Position numbers and translations under genes: made by a program
Origin: Methanocorpusculum sp. MCE
GTDB taxonomy: Archaea > Halobacteriota > Methanomicrobia > Methanomicrobiales > Methanocorpusculaceae
NCBI GenBank assembly: GCA_003315675.1
Contig: NIZU01000059.1
Coordinates: forward strand, 1-19,749
DNA length: 19,749 nucleotides
Direction of reading: 5' to 3'
Notes under the pieces: generated by a model
The model's input: the letters and a program-made list of their open reading frames with translations, nothing else
The model's database searches: none
Told to the model about the DNA's origin: nothing
Shown here: one piece after another, positions 1 to 6,852 of the stretch
Position numbering within the stretch: the stretch's first letter is position 1
Layout: each line of letters begins with the position of its first letter

Positions 1-600
1 GGCGTTGATACAGTGGTCTGGCAGGAGTTTCAGAGACAACTTGACCTGAAAGGTCTGAAAATTGAACAAGGTATGATTCAGGATGCAACGTTTGTGTATG
101 CTGAACCCGGTCATTGTAAGAAAGACACGCCGCGAGGAGATCAGGCAAAAACACGACGGGATAAAGATGGAAAAATCATGTCCAAGAACGGCAAAATACA
201 CTATGGATATAAACTTCATACCATCATGGATACGACGCACGATCTTATTCGACGCATTGAAACCACCACGGCAAATGTTCATGATAGTCAGGTGGACCTC
301 TCAGAAAAAGGGGAAGTGGTCTATCGGGATCGGGGATATCAGGGAGCAAAATGCAAGGGATATAGTGCCACAATGAAAAGGGGAGCGAGAGGGCATCCCA
401 TTGGCATACGAGATAAACTGAGAAATCTGCGAATAAGTAGGAAGAGATCAAAGGGCGAGAGACACTATGCAGTGATCAAAAATGTTTTTCATGCAGGGTT
501 GGTGAAGGTAACAACGCTGCAAAGAGTACGAGTGAAAAATATGCTGGCTGCATTTTGTTATAATATCTATCAGGTGAAAACGATTCAAAACAGAGTGTAA
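1..600 (+). mobile_element. IS5-family transposase, 5' end cut by window edge
   Basis: This is the C-terminal part of a DDE transposase that catalyses cut-and-paste movement of an insertion sequence. The reading frame is open to base 1, so the gene begins outside the window; the GTG at base 13 is only the first possible start inside it. Counting from that GTG, the catalytic triad appears to be D24 (QDATFVYA), D106 (VYRDRGYQG) and E149 (RSKGERHYAVIK). The spacing and the C-terminal RxxxE pattern are typical of the IS5 group in methanogens. The segment KNGKIHYGYKLHTIMD is the conserved beta-strand region between the first two acidic residues. The 3' end is intact with a TAA stop, and its last 39 codons are repeated downstream. 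I cannot see the left inverted repeat and could not identify the right one. The family call is firm; the exact IS is unknown. Confidence 0.85.
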
Positions 601-969
601 ATTAAAAAAAACGTCAAGGAATAATGGGTATTCTTCTTTTTTTGGGGGGGTCAGGGGGTATGGATGTAGCCAATCTTCCTTAAATCATGATTCGCGTTAA
701 AAAATGGGTTGATAGATATTCTCATGTTTTTCATGCAGGGTTGGTGAAGGTAACAACGCTGCAAAGAGTACGAGTGAAAAATATGCTGGCTGCATTTTGT
801 TATAATATCTATCAGGTGAAAACGATTCAAAACAGAGTGTAAATTAAAAAAAAAACGTCAAGGAATAATGGGTATTCTTCTTTTTTTGGGGGGGTCAGGG
901 GGTATGGATGTAGCCAATCTTCCTTAAATCATGATTCGCGTTAAAAAATGGGTTGATAGATATTCTCAT
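482..969 (+). repeat. Tandem duplication of the transposase 3' end and flank (two copies)
   Basis: Copy 1 (482-723) and copy 2 (724-967) are head-to-tail direct repeats of 242 and 244 bases. The only difference I see is the length of one A run (8 versus 10) just after the transposase stop. Each copy contains the last 39 codons of the transposase, its TAA stop, a T7G7 tract and an AT-rich tail ending in ATTCTCAT. Copy 2 (724-843) is therefore a start-less transposase remnant. The junction carries a short ATG microhomology. With copy 2 this accounts for the roughly 430 bases between the transposase stop and npdG; I see no other gene there. Confidence 0.93.
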
Positions 970-1026
970 TCATATTTTTTTAGTAACTATCCTCATTAAA
1001 ACACCCGTAAACCAGGAAATGATATC

Positions 1027-1698
1027 ATGAAAGTTGGAATAATAGGAGGGACAGGGAATATCGGCGAAGGTCTCGCACGTCGAATTTGTATCGGTGGAAA
1101 ATTCGATGTGGCAATTGGATCCCGTGACCCGTCAAAAGCGATCGTTGCTGCAGACGGAGTTACCTGCTGCCTTAACGACCGCTGTTGTACCGGATGTGTC
1201 TGCAATGGCGGGACGAATGCAAGTGTTTGTGATGCTGATATCATAATTCTTTCAGTCCCGTTCGACAAAATCGAGTCGACCATTGATGCAGTCGGCAAGG
1301 AGGCGTTTGAAAACAAGATCGTTGTTTCACTCATCAACCCGATGCTTCGGTTCCCGAAAGAAAAGTACTTCCTGCCGGATCGCCCGGCGGAAGGATCAGC
1401 AGCCCTTGCAGTGAAGAAGATGCTGCCGGAGTCGGCAAAACTCTGTACAGGGTTCAACAATGTTGCATCAGGGAAGTGGATGGAACTTGACGAAGAGCTC
1501 GACTACAGCGTTTGTGTGTGCGGAGATGACAAGGAAGCAAAGAAGGTCGTCATGGACCTGGTTTCCAGCGTCTCGAAACTCAAGCCGCTTGATGCGGGAC
1601 CACTGGCAGTATCAGGGGTAATTGAAAGTATTACGCCGCTTGTAATTACCCTTGCAATGAACAATGGTCTTAAAGACGTAGGGGTCTACTTCAAATAA
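1027..1698 (+). CDS. npdG: F420H2:NADP oxidoreductase (NADPH-dependent F420 reductase)
   Basis: This enzyme transfers hydride between reduced coenzyme F420 and NADP+ in the cytoplasm, supplying NADPH for biosynthesis in methanogens. The N-terminal Rossmann motif MKVGIIGGTGNIGEGLARR binds NADP, and GSRDPSK (about residues 31-37) is the phosphate-recognition loop after beta-2. The family-typical segments IVVSLINP, VCGDDKEAKKVVMDLV and LDAGPLAVSGVIESITPL follow in order. At 223 aa it has the usual family length. The odd feature is residues 47-68, which hold seven cysteines (47, 48, 53, 54, 57, 59, 68) where most relatives have a charged helix. An AGGAAATGAT stretch lies just before the ATG. The gene starts only 58 bases after the IS-derived duplication, so its promoter may be altered. 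The gene is monocistronic, with a terminator downstream. Confidence 0.92.
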   Translation: MKVGIIGGTGNIGEGLARRICIGGKFDVAIGSRDPSKAIVAADGVTCCLNDRCCTGCVCNGGTNASVCDADIIILSVPFDKIESTIDAVGKEAFENKIVVSLINPMLRFPKEKYFLPDRPAEGSAALAVKKMLPESAKLCTGFNNVASGKWMELDEELDYSVCVCGDDKEAKKVVMDLVSSVSKLKPLDAGPLAVSGVIESITPLVITLAMNNGLKDVGVYFK

Positions 1699-1767
1699 TA
1701 TCTCAAGACTGAATGTGTCTGTCAAATTTCTCTTAGGTAAAACCTCTCTTTCCGTCAGGGAAGAGCT

Positions 1768-1810
1768 AAAATGAGCGATTCAAAAAAAAATCTGCTCATT
1801 TTTTTCTTTT
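1768..1810 (+). terminator. Hairpin plus T-run terminator after npdG
   Basis: A perfect 9-bp stem, AAAATGAGC (1768-1776) pairing with GCTCATTTT (1794-1802), encloses a 17-base A-rich loop and runs into a T-rich tract (to 1810). It lies about 70 bases after the npdG stop and just before the nadX ribosome binding site. The A-rich loop and T-run also fit an archaeal oligo-T terminator. Confidence 0.6.
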
Positions 1811-1831
1811 ATAATTCATCGGTGATAAATT

Positions 1832-2609
1832 ATGACTCCTATATACTCATGTCCAATGAAAGTTGGGGTTATCGGCTGCGGCAATGTCGGATCAATTTTA
1901 GCCGAGCGGCAAACCTCATTCGAAATCGTTGCCGCCTATGATTCTCTTCCCGAGCGTGTCGCTGCGTTTTCTGACAAATACGGGGCGAAACAGTTTTCAG
2001 ATATTGACGTTTTTCTGCAGGAGCCGCTTGATATCGTTGTGGAAGTTGCTTCGATCGATGCCGTAAAAGACCTTGCAGAGAAAGTTTTGTTTGCCGGCCG
2101 TGATCTCATTCTTCTCAGCTTAGGAGCTCTTGCAAATGACGCGTTTCGAGAAGAGCTGCTGGCTACCGCAAAACACCTTCATCGCAGGATCCATATTCCA
2201 TCCGTAGCCATTATGGGTCTGGATAATGTCCGTGTCGGGAAAATATCCTGGGTTGATAAGCTTTTTTTGAAAACGACAAAGCCGCCCCGTTCGTTGCATT
2301 CCGATGCACACATCTCCCAATGTCTTTTCTCCGGAAAAGCCCGTGACTGTGTAGCATTATATCCGAAAAATACGAATGTTGCCATCTCTCTCGCTTGCAT
2401 GCGGAAGAGAGGCCGATGTCGAGCTTTGGGTTGATCCGAAAGCGGAACAGAATATGCATGAGATTTTTTTCGAGGGAGAGTTCGGCGATGCATATATTCG
2501 AATATGCAATCTTCCGGCTCCGGAGAATCCGGCAACCAGCTATCTTGCTGCACTGTCCGTGTTGAGTCTTCTGGAAAGTCTGGAGAGTCCTCTGGTAATT
2601 GGTGCATGA
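1832..2609 (+). pseudogene. nadX: L-aspartate dehydrogenase, frameshifted
   Basis: The intact enzyme oxidises L-aspartate to iminoaspartate with NAD(P), the first step of de novo NAD synthesis (followed by NadA and NadC). The first part (1832-2434 frame) carries the Rossmann motif KVGVIGCGNVGSILAE and the conserved IPSVAIMGLDNVR region. At about 2385-2392 the frame is lost, and homology resumes in the frame that ends at 2609 with LACGREADVELWVDPKAE, NMHEIFFEGEFG (containing the expected catalytic His) and NPATSYLAALS. Restoring one TC unit in the TC4 run joins the halves seamlessly as NVAISLSLACGRE and gives 259 aa, a normal family length. The start at 1832 is favoured over 1856 because GGTGAT lies 5 bases upstream. 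As read, the first frame stops at 2434 without the catalytic half. The gene overlaps nadM by ATGA. A sequencing indel remains possible. Confidence 0.85.
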
Positions 2610-3205
2610 TACGCGGACTTTATGTGGGGAGGTTTCAGCCGTATCATAACGGGCATAAAGCTTTCATTCAAAAAATCGCAGAGGAGGTTGATGAGCTGGT
2701 CATAGGAATCGGCAGTGCCCAGATGAGTCATACCGTTCGTCATCCGTTTACGGCAGGAGAGCGGATTTTAATGATCGCGAGAGACCTGACAAATCTTGAT
2801 ATACCGATATACACCATCACGCTTGAGGATGTTAAGCGGAATTCATTATGGGTTTCGCATGTGATATCGATGTGTCCTCCGGTAACTCAGATTTATACCT
2901 CCAATCCGCTGATCTCTCAGCTGTTTCTGGAAGCAGGCCGACATGTCGTATGTCCGTCGGGACTTTGTCCTCACAAAGTGCTTTCAAGTGAAGAATGGTG
3001 TTCTGCCGTAAGGGCAGGGGGTGGCTGGAGGTCATACGTTCCCTTGGAAACTGTACGGGTAATCGAAGATGTCGGAGGAGTCGAGAGGATCCAACAAATT
3101 ACCCAAACAGATGAATCGGCTGCATACGGCAATATGCAGCCCCAAGCAACCCCATATTTTGCAGAGTGTGCCCCTGGTGTGTTCTCCCCCTCCCATAAAT
3201 CGTGA
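2606..3205 (+). CDS. nadM: Nicotinamide-nucleotide adenylyltransferase (archaeal NadM type)
   Basis: The protein joins ATP and NMN (or NaMN) to form NAD(+) or its deamido form. The N-terminal nucleotidyltransferase core is well preserved: GRFQPYHNGH (R9, H14, H17), EEVDELVIGIGSAQMSH and HPFTAGER with R45. The ATG at 2606 is chosen because the family begins MxRGxYxGRFQP and because the start overlaps the nadX stop in ATGA, the usual translational coupling; only a weak TTGGTG precedes it. At 199 aa it is about 20 residues longer than typical, with an unconserved tail after GGVERIQQI. The C-terminal ATP-phosphate motif, normally SGTExRRRM, reads LSSEEWCSAV here (about 126-135). The Thr and the ATP-contacting Arg therefore appear to be missing, and activity is uncertain. 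Confidence 0.87.
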   Translation: MIRGLYVGRFQPYHNGHKAFIQKIAEEVDELVIGIGSAQMSHTVRHPFTAGERILMIARDLTNLDIPIYTITLEDVKRNSLWVSHVISMCPPVTQIYTSNPLISQLFLEAGRHVVCPSGLCPHKVLSSEEWCSAVRAGGGWRSYVPLETVRVIEDVGGVERIQQITQTDESAAYGNMQPQATPYFAECAPGVFSPSHKS

Positions 3206-3237
3206 GGTGTTGATGGGGGATGCCTTCTCAGATTATA

Positions 3238-4044
3238 TCATCCCGATTTTTTGTCCTGCCCGCGCATCTCTGTTGATACTCTTTCGTTGGCGATTTTTCT
3301 GTAGCTTTCATCGATCTCGAAACCAATAAAAGGGACGCCAAGGCGGATCGCGGCAATCGCCGTATTTCCAATCCCCATAAAAGGATCCATCACCACACGG
3401 CATTTATCCAATCCGTGATCTTTTATGCACATCACGGGAAGCTGTATGGGAAATGTTGCCGGATGCGGCCGACGTTCCCGGATTGTTTCATACGGGATAA
3501 ACCAGGTGTTTCCCCGGTCTCTGAGATCGCGTTTTTCCACTCCCCAGCGGTTCACATTGCTCTTATCCTGATACGGCACGCCGGTTGCGAGCCTGTCGAT
3601 TTGCACGGTTCCATTTTTCGTGAAGTGAAAGATGAATTCATGACAGTCGTTATGATACCTTTTACTGTTTATCGGCTTGTAATGTCCGGCTGCCACTCCT
3701 TCATTTGGAAGTGCGATGGATTTGATCCAGTGGATCATATTCTGAAGAACGAATCCCTGCTCCCGAAACGCCTGCGCCACATCGATTGGGATCCAAGGAT
3801 CTTTCAGACTTCCGCCGATATTCAGATAGAACGAACCCTGGTCCGAAAGAACGCGGTATGACTCTTCGGCCACCGTCCCCATCCATTTCAGATAGGTATT
3901 ACGCGGGATCGTGTCGTCATAGGTCGTATAGGCTTTCCCAATGTTGTACGGGGGTGAGGTCACGATCACATCGATCATCCCCGATGGTAATGTACTCATG
4001 CCATTGACACAGTCCATGTCGTAAATCCTGTTGAGTTCAGTCAT
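3238..4044 (-). CDS. Beta-class amino DNA methyltransferase (m4C or m6A), orphan
   Basis: This is a SAM-dependent methyltransferase acting on an exocyclic amino group of DNA. Motif IV, TSPPYN (residues 29-34), comes first and the SAM-binding motif I, DPFMGIGNTAIAA (220-232), comes near the C-terminus; this order defines the beta class. NDCHEFIFHFTK (132-143) and HPATFPIQLP (194-203) are also characteristic. The SPPY form is common in N4-cytosine enzymes, but N6-adenine cannot be excluded. At 268 aa it is typical for a stand-alone enzyme. I see no restriction endonuclease gene beside it. Its ATG overlaps the 3' end of the FKBP gene by 8 bases and has no visible ribosome binding site, so translation probably depended on coupling to the FKBP gene, which is now frameshifted. 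It converges with nadM. Confidence 0.88.
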   Translation of the reverse strand: MTELNRIYDMDCVNGMSTLPSGMIDVIVTSPPYNIGKAYTTYDDTIPRNTYLKWMGTVAEESYRVLSDQGSFYLNIGGSLKDPWIPIDVAQAFREQGFVLQNMIHWIKSIALPNEGVAAGHYKPINSKRYHNDCHEFIFHFTKNGTVQIDRLATGVPYQDKSNVNRWGVEKRDLRDRGNTWFIPYETIRERRPHPATFPIQLPVMCIKDHGLDKCRVVMDPFMGIGNTAIAAIRLGVPFIGFEIDESYRKIANERVSTEMRGQDKKSG

Positions 4045-4472
4045 GTTTTATGATCTTAACTATCGTGATTTCGTATGTCAGGGTCTCCCCGGCAAGAGGG
4101 TGGTTTGCATCCACGGTGATCTTCGTGTCCGTCACGTCAACAACGGTGACCCTGCACGGCCGGTCGAATACTTCTACCGTGATGATATCGCCGGGATTTG
4201 GTGCATGTTCGAGCTTGAGTTTTTTTTCGTTTTATCGGGAGGACCAGACGCTTCAGATATTTCCCGTATGCTTTTTCCGGAGGCAGAACGACGGTCACCG
4301 TGTCCCCTTCTGTTTTTCCGATCAGTGCCTCCTCAAAAGCCGGGTTTATCTGTTTATTTCCGATAATAACGGTTACCGGCTCCTGTGTGCGGGTATTCTC
4401 GAATATCTCTCCGTCCGGACGTTTGCTGACGAAGTGGAGCTGCAGCGTATCACCGGATTCTACGACAGACAT
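4037..4472 (-). pseudogene. FKBP-type peptidyl-prolyl isomerase (SlyD-like), frameshifted at an A8 run
   Basis: FKBP-type isomerases catalyse cis-trans prolyl isomerisation and act as folding helpers. The N-terminal half matches short archaeal FKBPs: ESGDTLQLHFVSK, DGEIFENT, NPAFEEALIGKTEGDTVTVVLPPEKAYG. At 4220-4227 the coding strand has eight A residues and the frame is lost, giving a 111-aa product that ends at 4137. With seven As the protein continues as KLKLEHAPNPGD and ends with the classic DANHPLAGETLTYEITIV tail. This gives exactly 144 aa and a TGA at 4037-4039, overlapping the methyltransferase start. A CTTTAAAG TATA-like box (4498-4505) lies about 29 bases before the ATG, consistent with a leaderless or short-leader transcript. 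It could be an authentic mutation, a homopolymer sequencing error, or a site where slippage restores some product. Confidence 0.86.
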
Positions 4473-4497
4473 ACCTATCTGTATGACTGAAGAAATA

Positions 4498-4505
4498 CTT
4501 TAAAG
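4498..4505 (-). promoter_or_regulatory. TATA-like box of the FKBP gene
   Basis: CTTTAAAG on the minus strand is centred about 29 bases upstream of the FKBP ATG at 4472, the distance expected for archaeal TBP-dependent transcription starting almost at the ATG. Confidence 0.4.
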
Positions 4506-4546
4506 GATCGCGTTTACAGTTTTGATCAAATTATCCAAAAATAGGG

Positions 4547-4807
4547 TTAAGTGGCTGAAATCAGAGGGATAACGAGTTTCTTATACACGCCGTCACCACT
4601 CTGATGCAGTATCTTAAATTCATACGTCCTGGGCTTTTCCACTTCAACGGTCCATATGTAGTTTCGTCCGTTCTCATTGATAGTACAGTCATTCTCCACG
4701 ATACTGATTCCATCCGAATCAAGTGGTCTCTATGTGAGACTATGCGGACTCGTGATGATGACAGTAAAGCTTGTTTCGCTGTTTTTCTGGATCGCGTATG
4801 AGTCCAT
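4547..4807 (-). pseudogene. Small beta-rich protein gene with in-frame amber codon
   Basis: On the minus strand an ATG at 4807 follows a perfect GGAGGT (4812-4817, 4-base spacing) and a TATA-like AAATATAC (4847-4854). The frame runs 86 codons to TAA at 4547-4549, interrupted only by TAG at 4730-4732 (codon 26). The reading is MDSYAIQKNSETSFTVIIT up to the stop; afterwards GISIVENDCTINENG, RNYIWTVEVEKPRTYEFKI and GVYKKLVIPL follow. The alternating hydrophobic pattern on both sides of the TAG suggests one beta-sandwich domain. It faintly recalls chagasin-like (I42) inhibitors, in which a conserved Trp falls near the position of the TAG, so TGG to TAG is an attractive but unproven origin. The promoter, ribosome binding site and single frame argue for a real gene broken by one base. 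Confidence 0.6.
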
Positions 4808-4811
4808 CTTT

Positions 4812-4817
4812 ACCTCC
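4812..4817 (-). promoter_or_regulatory. Perfect GGAGGT ribosome binding site
   Basis: GGAGGT on the minus strand is 4 bases before the ATG at 4807. It decides the start of the small amber-interrupted gene and is the strongest Shine-Dalgarno site I noticed in the window. The AT-rich bases from here to 5017 hold a TATA-like element (4847-4854) but no gene that I can recognise. Confidence 0.7.
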
Positions 4818-5017
4818 TAATATCTGGTTTACCCCGTTAAACGTAGTATATTTGAAAATGTGAAGTTTCTAGATATATTTTTTTCTGGTTGATTTTATGA
4901 ATTTTATTTTGAAAAAGGCTGATTTTGCAAATATTATTAACCTAGTTAATCCGCCGGGAAACTGCCTTCCTTAAGTTGAAATATTTGATAAAATGAGCTG
5001 AAAGAGAAAATAAAGAA

Positions 5018-5101
5018 CGCCGAGGGGGAGATTTGAACTCCCGAGGTGTCGCCACCAGTGGCTTTCGAGGCCACCGCCCTTCCGGACTAGACTACCTCGG
5101 C
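5018..5101 (-). tRNA. tRNA-Ser (anticodon CGA)
   Basis: The minus strand folds as an 84-base tRNA. The acceptor stem is GCCGAGG (5095-5101) with CCTCGGC (5019-5025), with discriminator G at 5018. The T arm is GGGAG-TTCAAAT-CTCCC (5026-5042). The anticodon stem GTGGC/GCCAC encloses loop CTCGAAA with anticodon CGA (5065-5067), reading UCG. The long variable arm and the G discriminator are both serine hallmarks. CCA is not encoded. The tRNA lies 84 bases downstream of the thermosome stop on the same strand. Confidence 0.96.
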
Positions 5102-5185
5102 AGGCATCTATACGATACGTTATTGTATGCGCGTAGCAAGCATACGTCTTTGAATGTAAAAAATATATGGGATTGGTTGCCGGAT

Positions 5186-6772
5186 TTACGTCTGGCCGGC
5201 GCCTTTGGAGATCATCATGTCATCAACGCGGATGAGAAGCATGGCAGTCTCGGAGGCACTCTGAATTGCCTGACGTTTGACTCTCTTCGGTTCAACAACG
5301 CCCAGTTCCTTCATGTCGACAACGGTGCCGGTAAACACGTCAAGGCCTGCATACTTCTGACCCATCGCGTGTGCCTGACGAAGATCGATGACTTTGTCAA
5401 CGGTGTCGAAGCCGGAGTTTTCGGCTAATGTCTTTGGGACGATCTCGAATGCCTTTGCGTAGCCTTCGATGGCGAGCTGGACACGGCCGCCTTCGGTTGC
5501 TGCATATTCTCTGAGTCTGAGGGACAGTTCGGTCTCAACGGAGCCGCCGCCGATGGTGTAGGAACCATCTTCAATGACGTCCTGCACGACACGTTTTGCA
5601 TCCTCGATCGCACGTTCGAGTTCATCGACAAGGTGCTGGGATGATCCGCGGAGAAGAATGGTCACTGCCTTGGCGTTTTTACACTCGGAGAGTTTCGTCA
5701 TCTCGAGATCATCGAGCATCTCAAGTTTGCCTGCAGTTCCAATTACTTCGGGTGAGAGGTCTTCAGGTTTATTGATGACCTGGCCGCCGAGTGCTTTTGC
5801 CGCGTATTTCAGATCTTTTTCCGGGACGAATTCAAGTGCATAGATACCGTGTTCGCCAAGGTAATACTGTACCGGGTCGGCGATGCCTTTCTGGCACAGA
5901 ACGACATTTACGCCGGTTGCGGCGAATTTGTCGGCCATTGCTTTGAGGGTCGCACGTTCTGCAGAGGAGAATGCCGAGAGCTGTTCTGCTGAGGTGATCT
6001 TGATCTTGGATTTGGTCTGAGTCTTGGTGATCTCGAGCGGGCCGGCAATGAATGCTGCTTTGACGCCTTTAATCTTTTTCGGCATCAGCGAGTCAAGTCT
6101 GGTTTTATCGATCAGAACGCCTTTAATGAGTTCAGCACTCATTGTGTCGCTGCGTTTTGTCTTGACAAGGATATCATCTTCGTTGACCAGCGTCTTTTTT
6201 CCGGTGGTCTCTGCGACTCCGGAAACTGCCTCAACGACCACATTGCATGCCTGTTCCATGATGCTTTCGATGGATTTTCCAGTCATCGCCGTTTTAGCAA
6301 TCTGTTTCAGCATGTTTTTGTCTTTAGGCGTGACGTCGATCGAAAGTTTTTCGAGGAGTTCAAGCGCCTTGAGCATACCAAGGTTGTATCCCTTTGCGAT
6401 CACAGACGGGTGGACACCGCTGTCGATCAGATGTTCTGCCTGCTCCATAAAAGAACCGACCAAGACGACTGCAGTCGTAGTGCCGTCACCGCATTCATTG
6501 TCCTGGGTTTCAGCAACCTCGACGACAAGTTTTGCGCCCGGGTGCTCAACATGGATCTGGTGAAGGATTGTTGCTCCGTCGTTAGTGATGACGATATCGT
6601 CACTACCCTGAGTAACCATCATCTTGTCCATACCGCGTGGACCAAGCGTTGTTCTCACTGTGTTGCCAAGGACCTTTGCTGCCATGATATTGGAGCGAAG
6701 TGCTTCCTGTCCCGGAACGCGTTCTACGTTATTACGTAAAATGACGACCTGCTGACCTGAGTTGTTTGCCAT
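5186..6772 (-). CDS. ths: Thermosome subunit (group II chaperonin)
   Basis: This is a subunit of the ATP-driven double-ring chaperonin that folds cytosolic proteins in archaea. Equatorial-domain motifs are intact: RTTLGPRGMDK (about 40-50), TNDGATIL (63-70), the nucleotide-binding GDGTTTAVV (95-103), and later IGGGSVETELSLRLREYA. The C-terminal part contains GLDVFTGTVVDM and ETAMLLIRVDDMM. The length of 528 aa is slightly short because the Gly/Met-rich tail found in many thermosomes is nearly absent (it ends SKGAGQT). The start is supported by GGAGAA (6781-6786) 8 bases upstream and a TATA box at 6821-6831. It is a single gene with its own promoter. Other subunit genes, if any, lie outside the window. 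Confidence 0.97.
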   Translation of the reverse strand: MANNSGQQVVILRNNVERVPGQEALRSNIMAAKVLGNTVRTTLGPRGMDKMMVTQGSDDIVITNDGATILHQIHVEHPGAKLVVEVAETQDNECGDGTTTAVVLVGSFMEQAEHLIDSGVHPSVIAKGYNLGMLKALELLEKLSIDVTPKDKNMLKQIAKTAMTGKSIESIMEQACNVVVEAVSGVAETTGKKTLVNEDDILVKTKRSDTMSAELIKGVLIDKTRLDSLMPKKIKGVKAAFIAGPLEITKTQTKSKIKITSAEQLSAFSSAERATLKAMADKFAATGVNVVLCQKGIADPVQYYLGEHGIYALEFVPEKDLKYAAKALGGQVINKPEDLSPEVIGTAGKLEMLDDLEMTKLSECKNAKAVTILLRGSSQHLVDELERAIEDAKRVVQDVIEDGSYTIGGGSVETELSLRLREYAATEGGRVQLAIEGYAKAFEIVPKTLAENSGFDTVDKVIDLRQAHAMGQKYAGLDVFTGTVVDMKELGVVEPKRVKRQAIQSASETAMLLIRVDDMMISKGAGQT

Positions 6773-6820
6773 AATCGTTATTCTCCTGTACTAATATGTT
6801 AAAAAAGTGGATTGGACTTC

Positions 6821-6831
6821 TATATATATAT
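6821..6831 (-). promoter_or_regulatory. TATA box of the thermosome gene
   Basis: An 11-base TATATATATAT stretch is about 50 bases upstream of the thermosome ATG. Initiation 25 bases downstream would give a leader of about 25 bases containing the GGAGAA ribosome binding site. Confidence 0.6.
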
Positions 6832-6852
6832 GTTGTATTGGTTATTGGCTGT

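Noticed and set aside
2504..2605. N-terminal extension of nadM
   Set aside because: This stretch is the end of nadX in another frame. NadM homologues start at the MIRGLYVGRFQP methionine at 2606.
4604..4801. 65-aa plus-strand ORF in the gap before the tRNA
   Set aside because: The opposite strand has a promoter, a perfect ribosome binding site and a coherent frame, so this is its shadow.
5125..5145. GTATGC/GCATAC hairpin between the thermosome gene and tRNA-Ser
   Set aside because: Only a 6-bp stem, with no T-run directly after it on the transcribed strand; it may be chance or a processing hairpin.
6024..6563. 179-aa plus-strand ORF inside the thermosome gene
   Set aside because: Ser/Thr-rich low-complexity translation, a typical antisense shadow of the thermosome gene.
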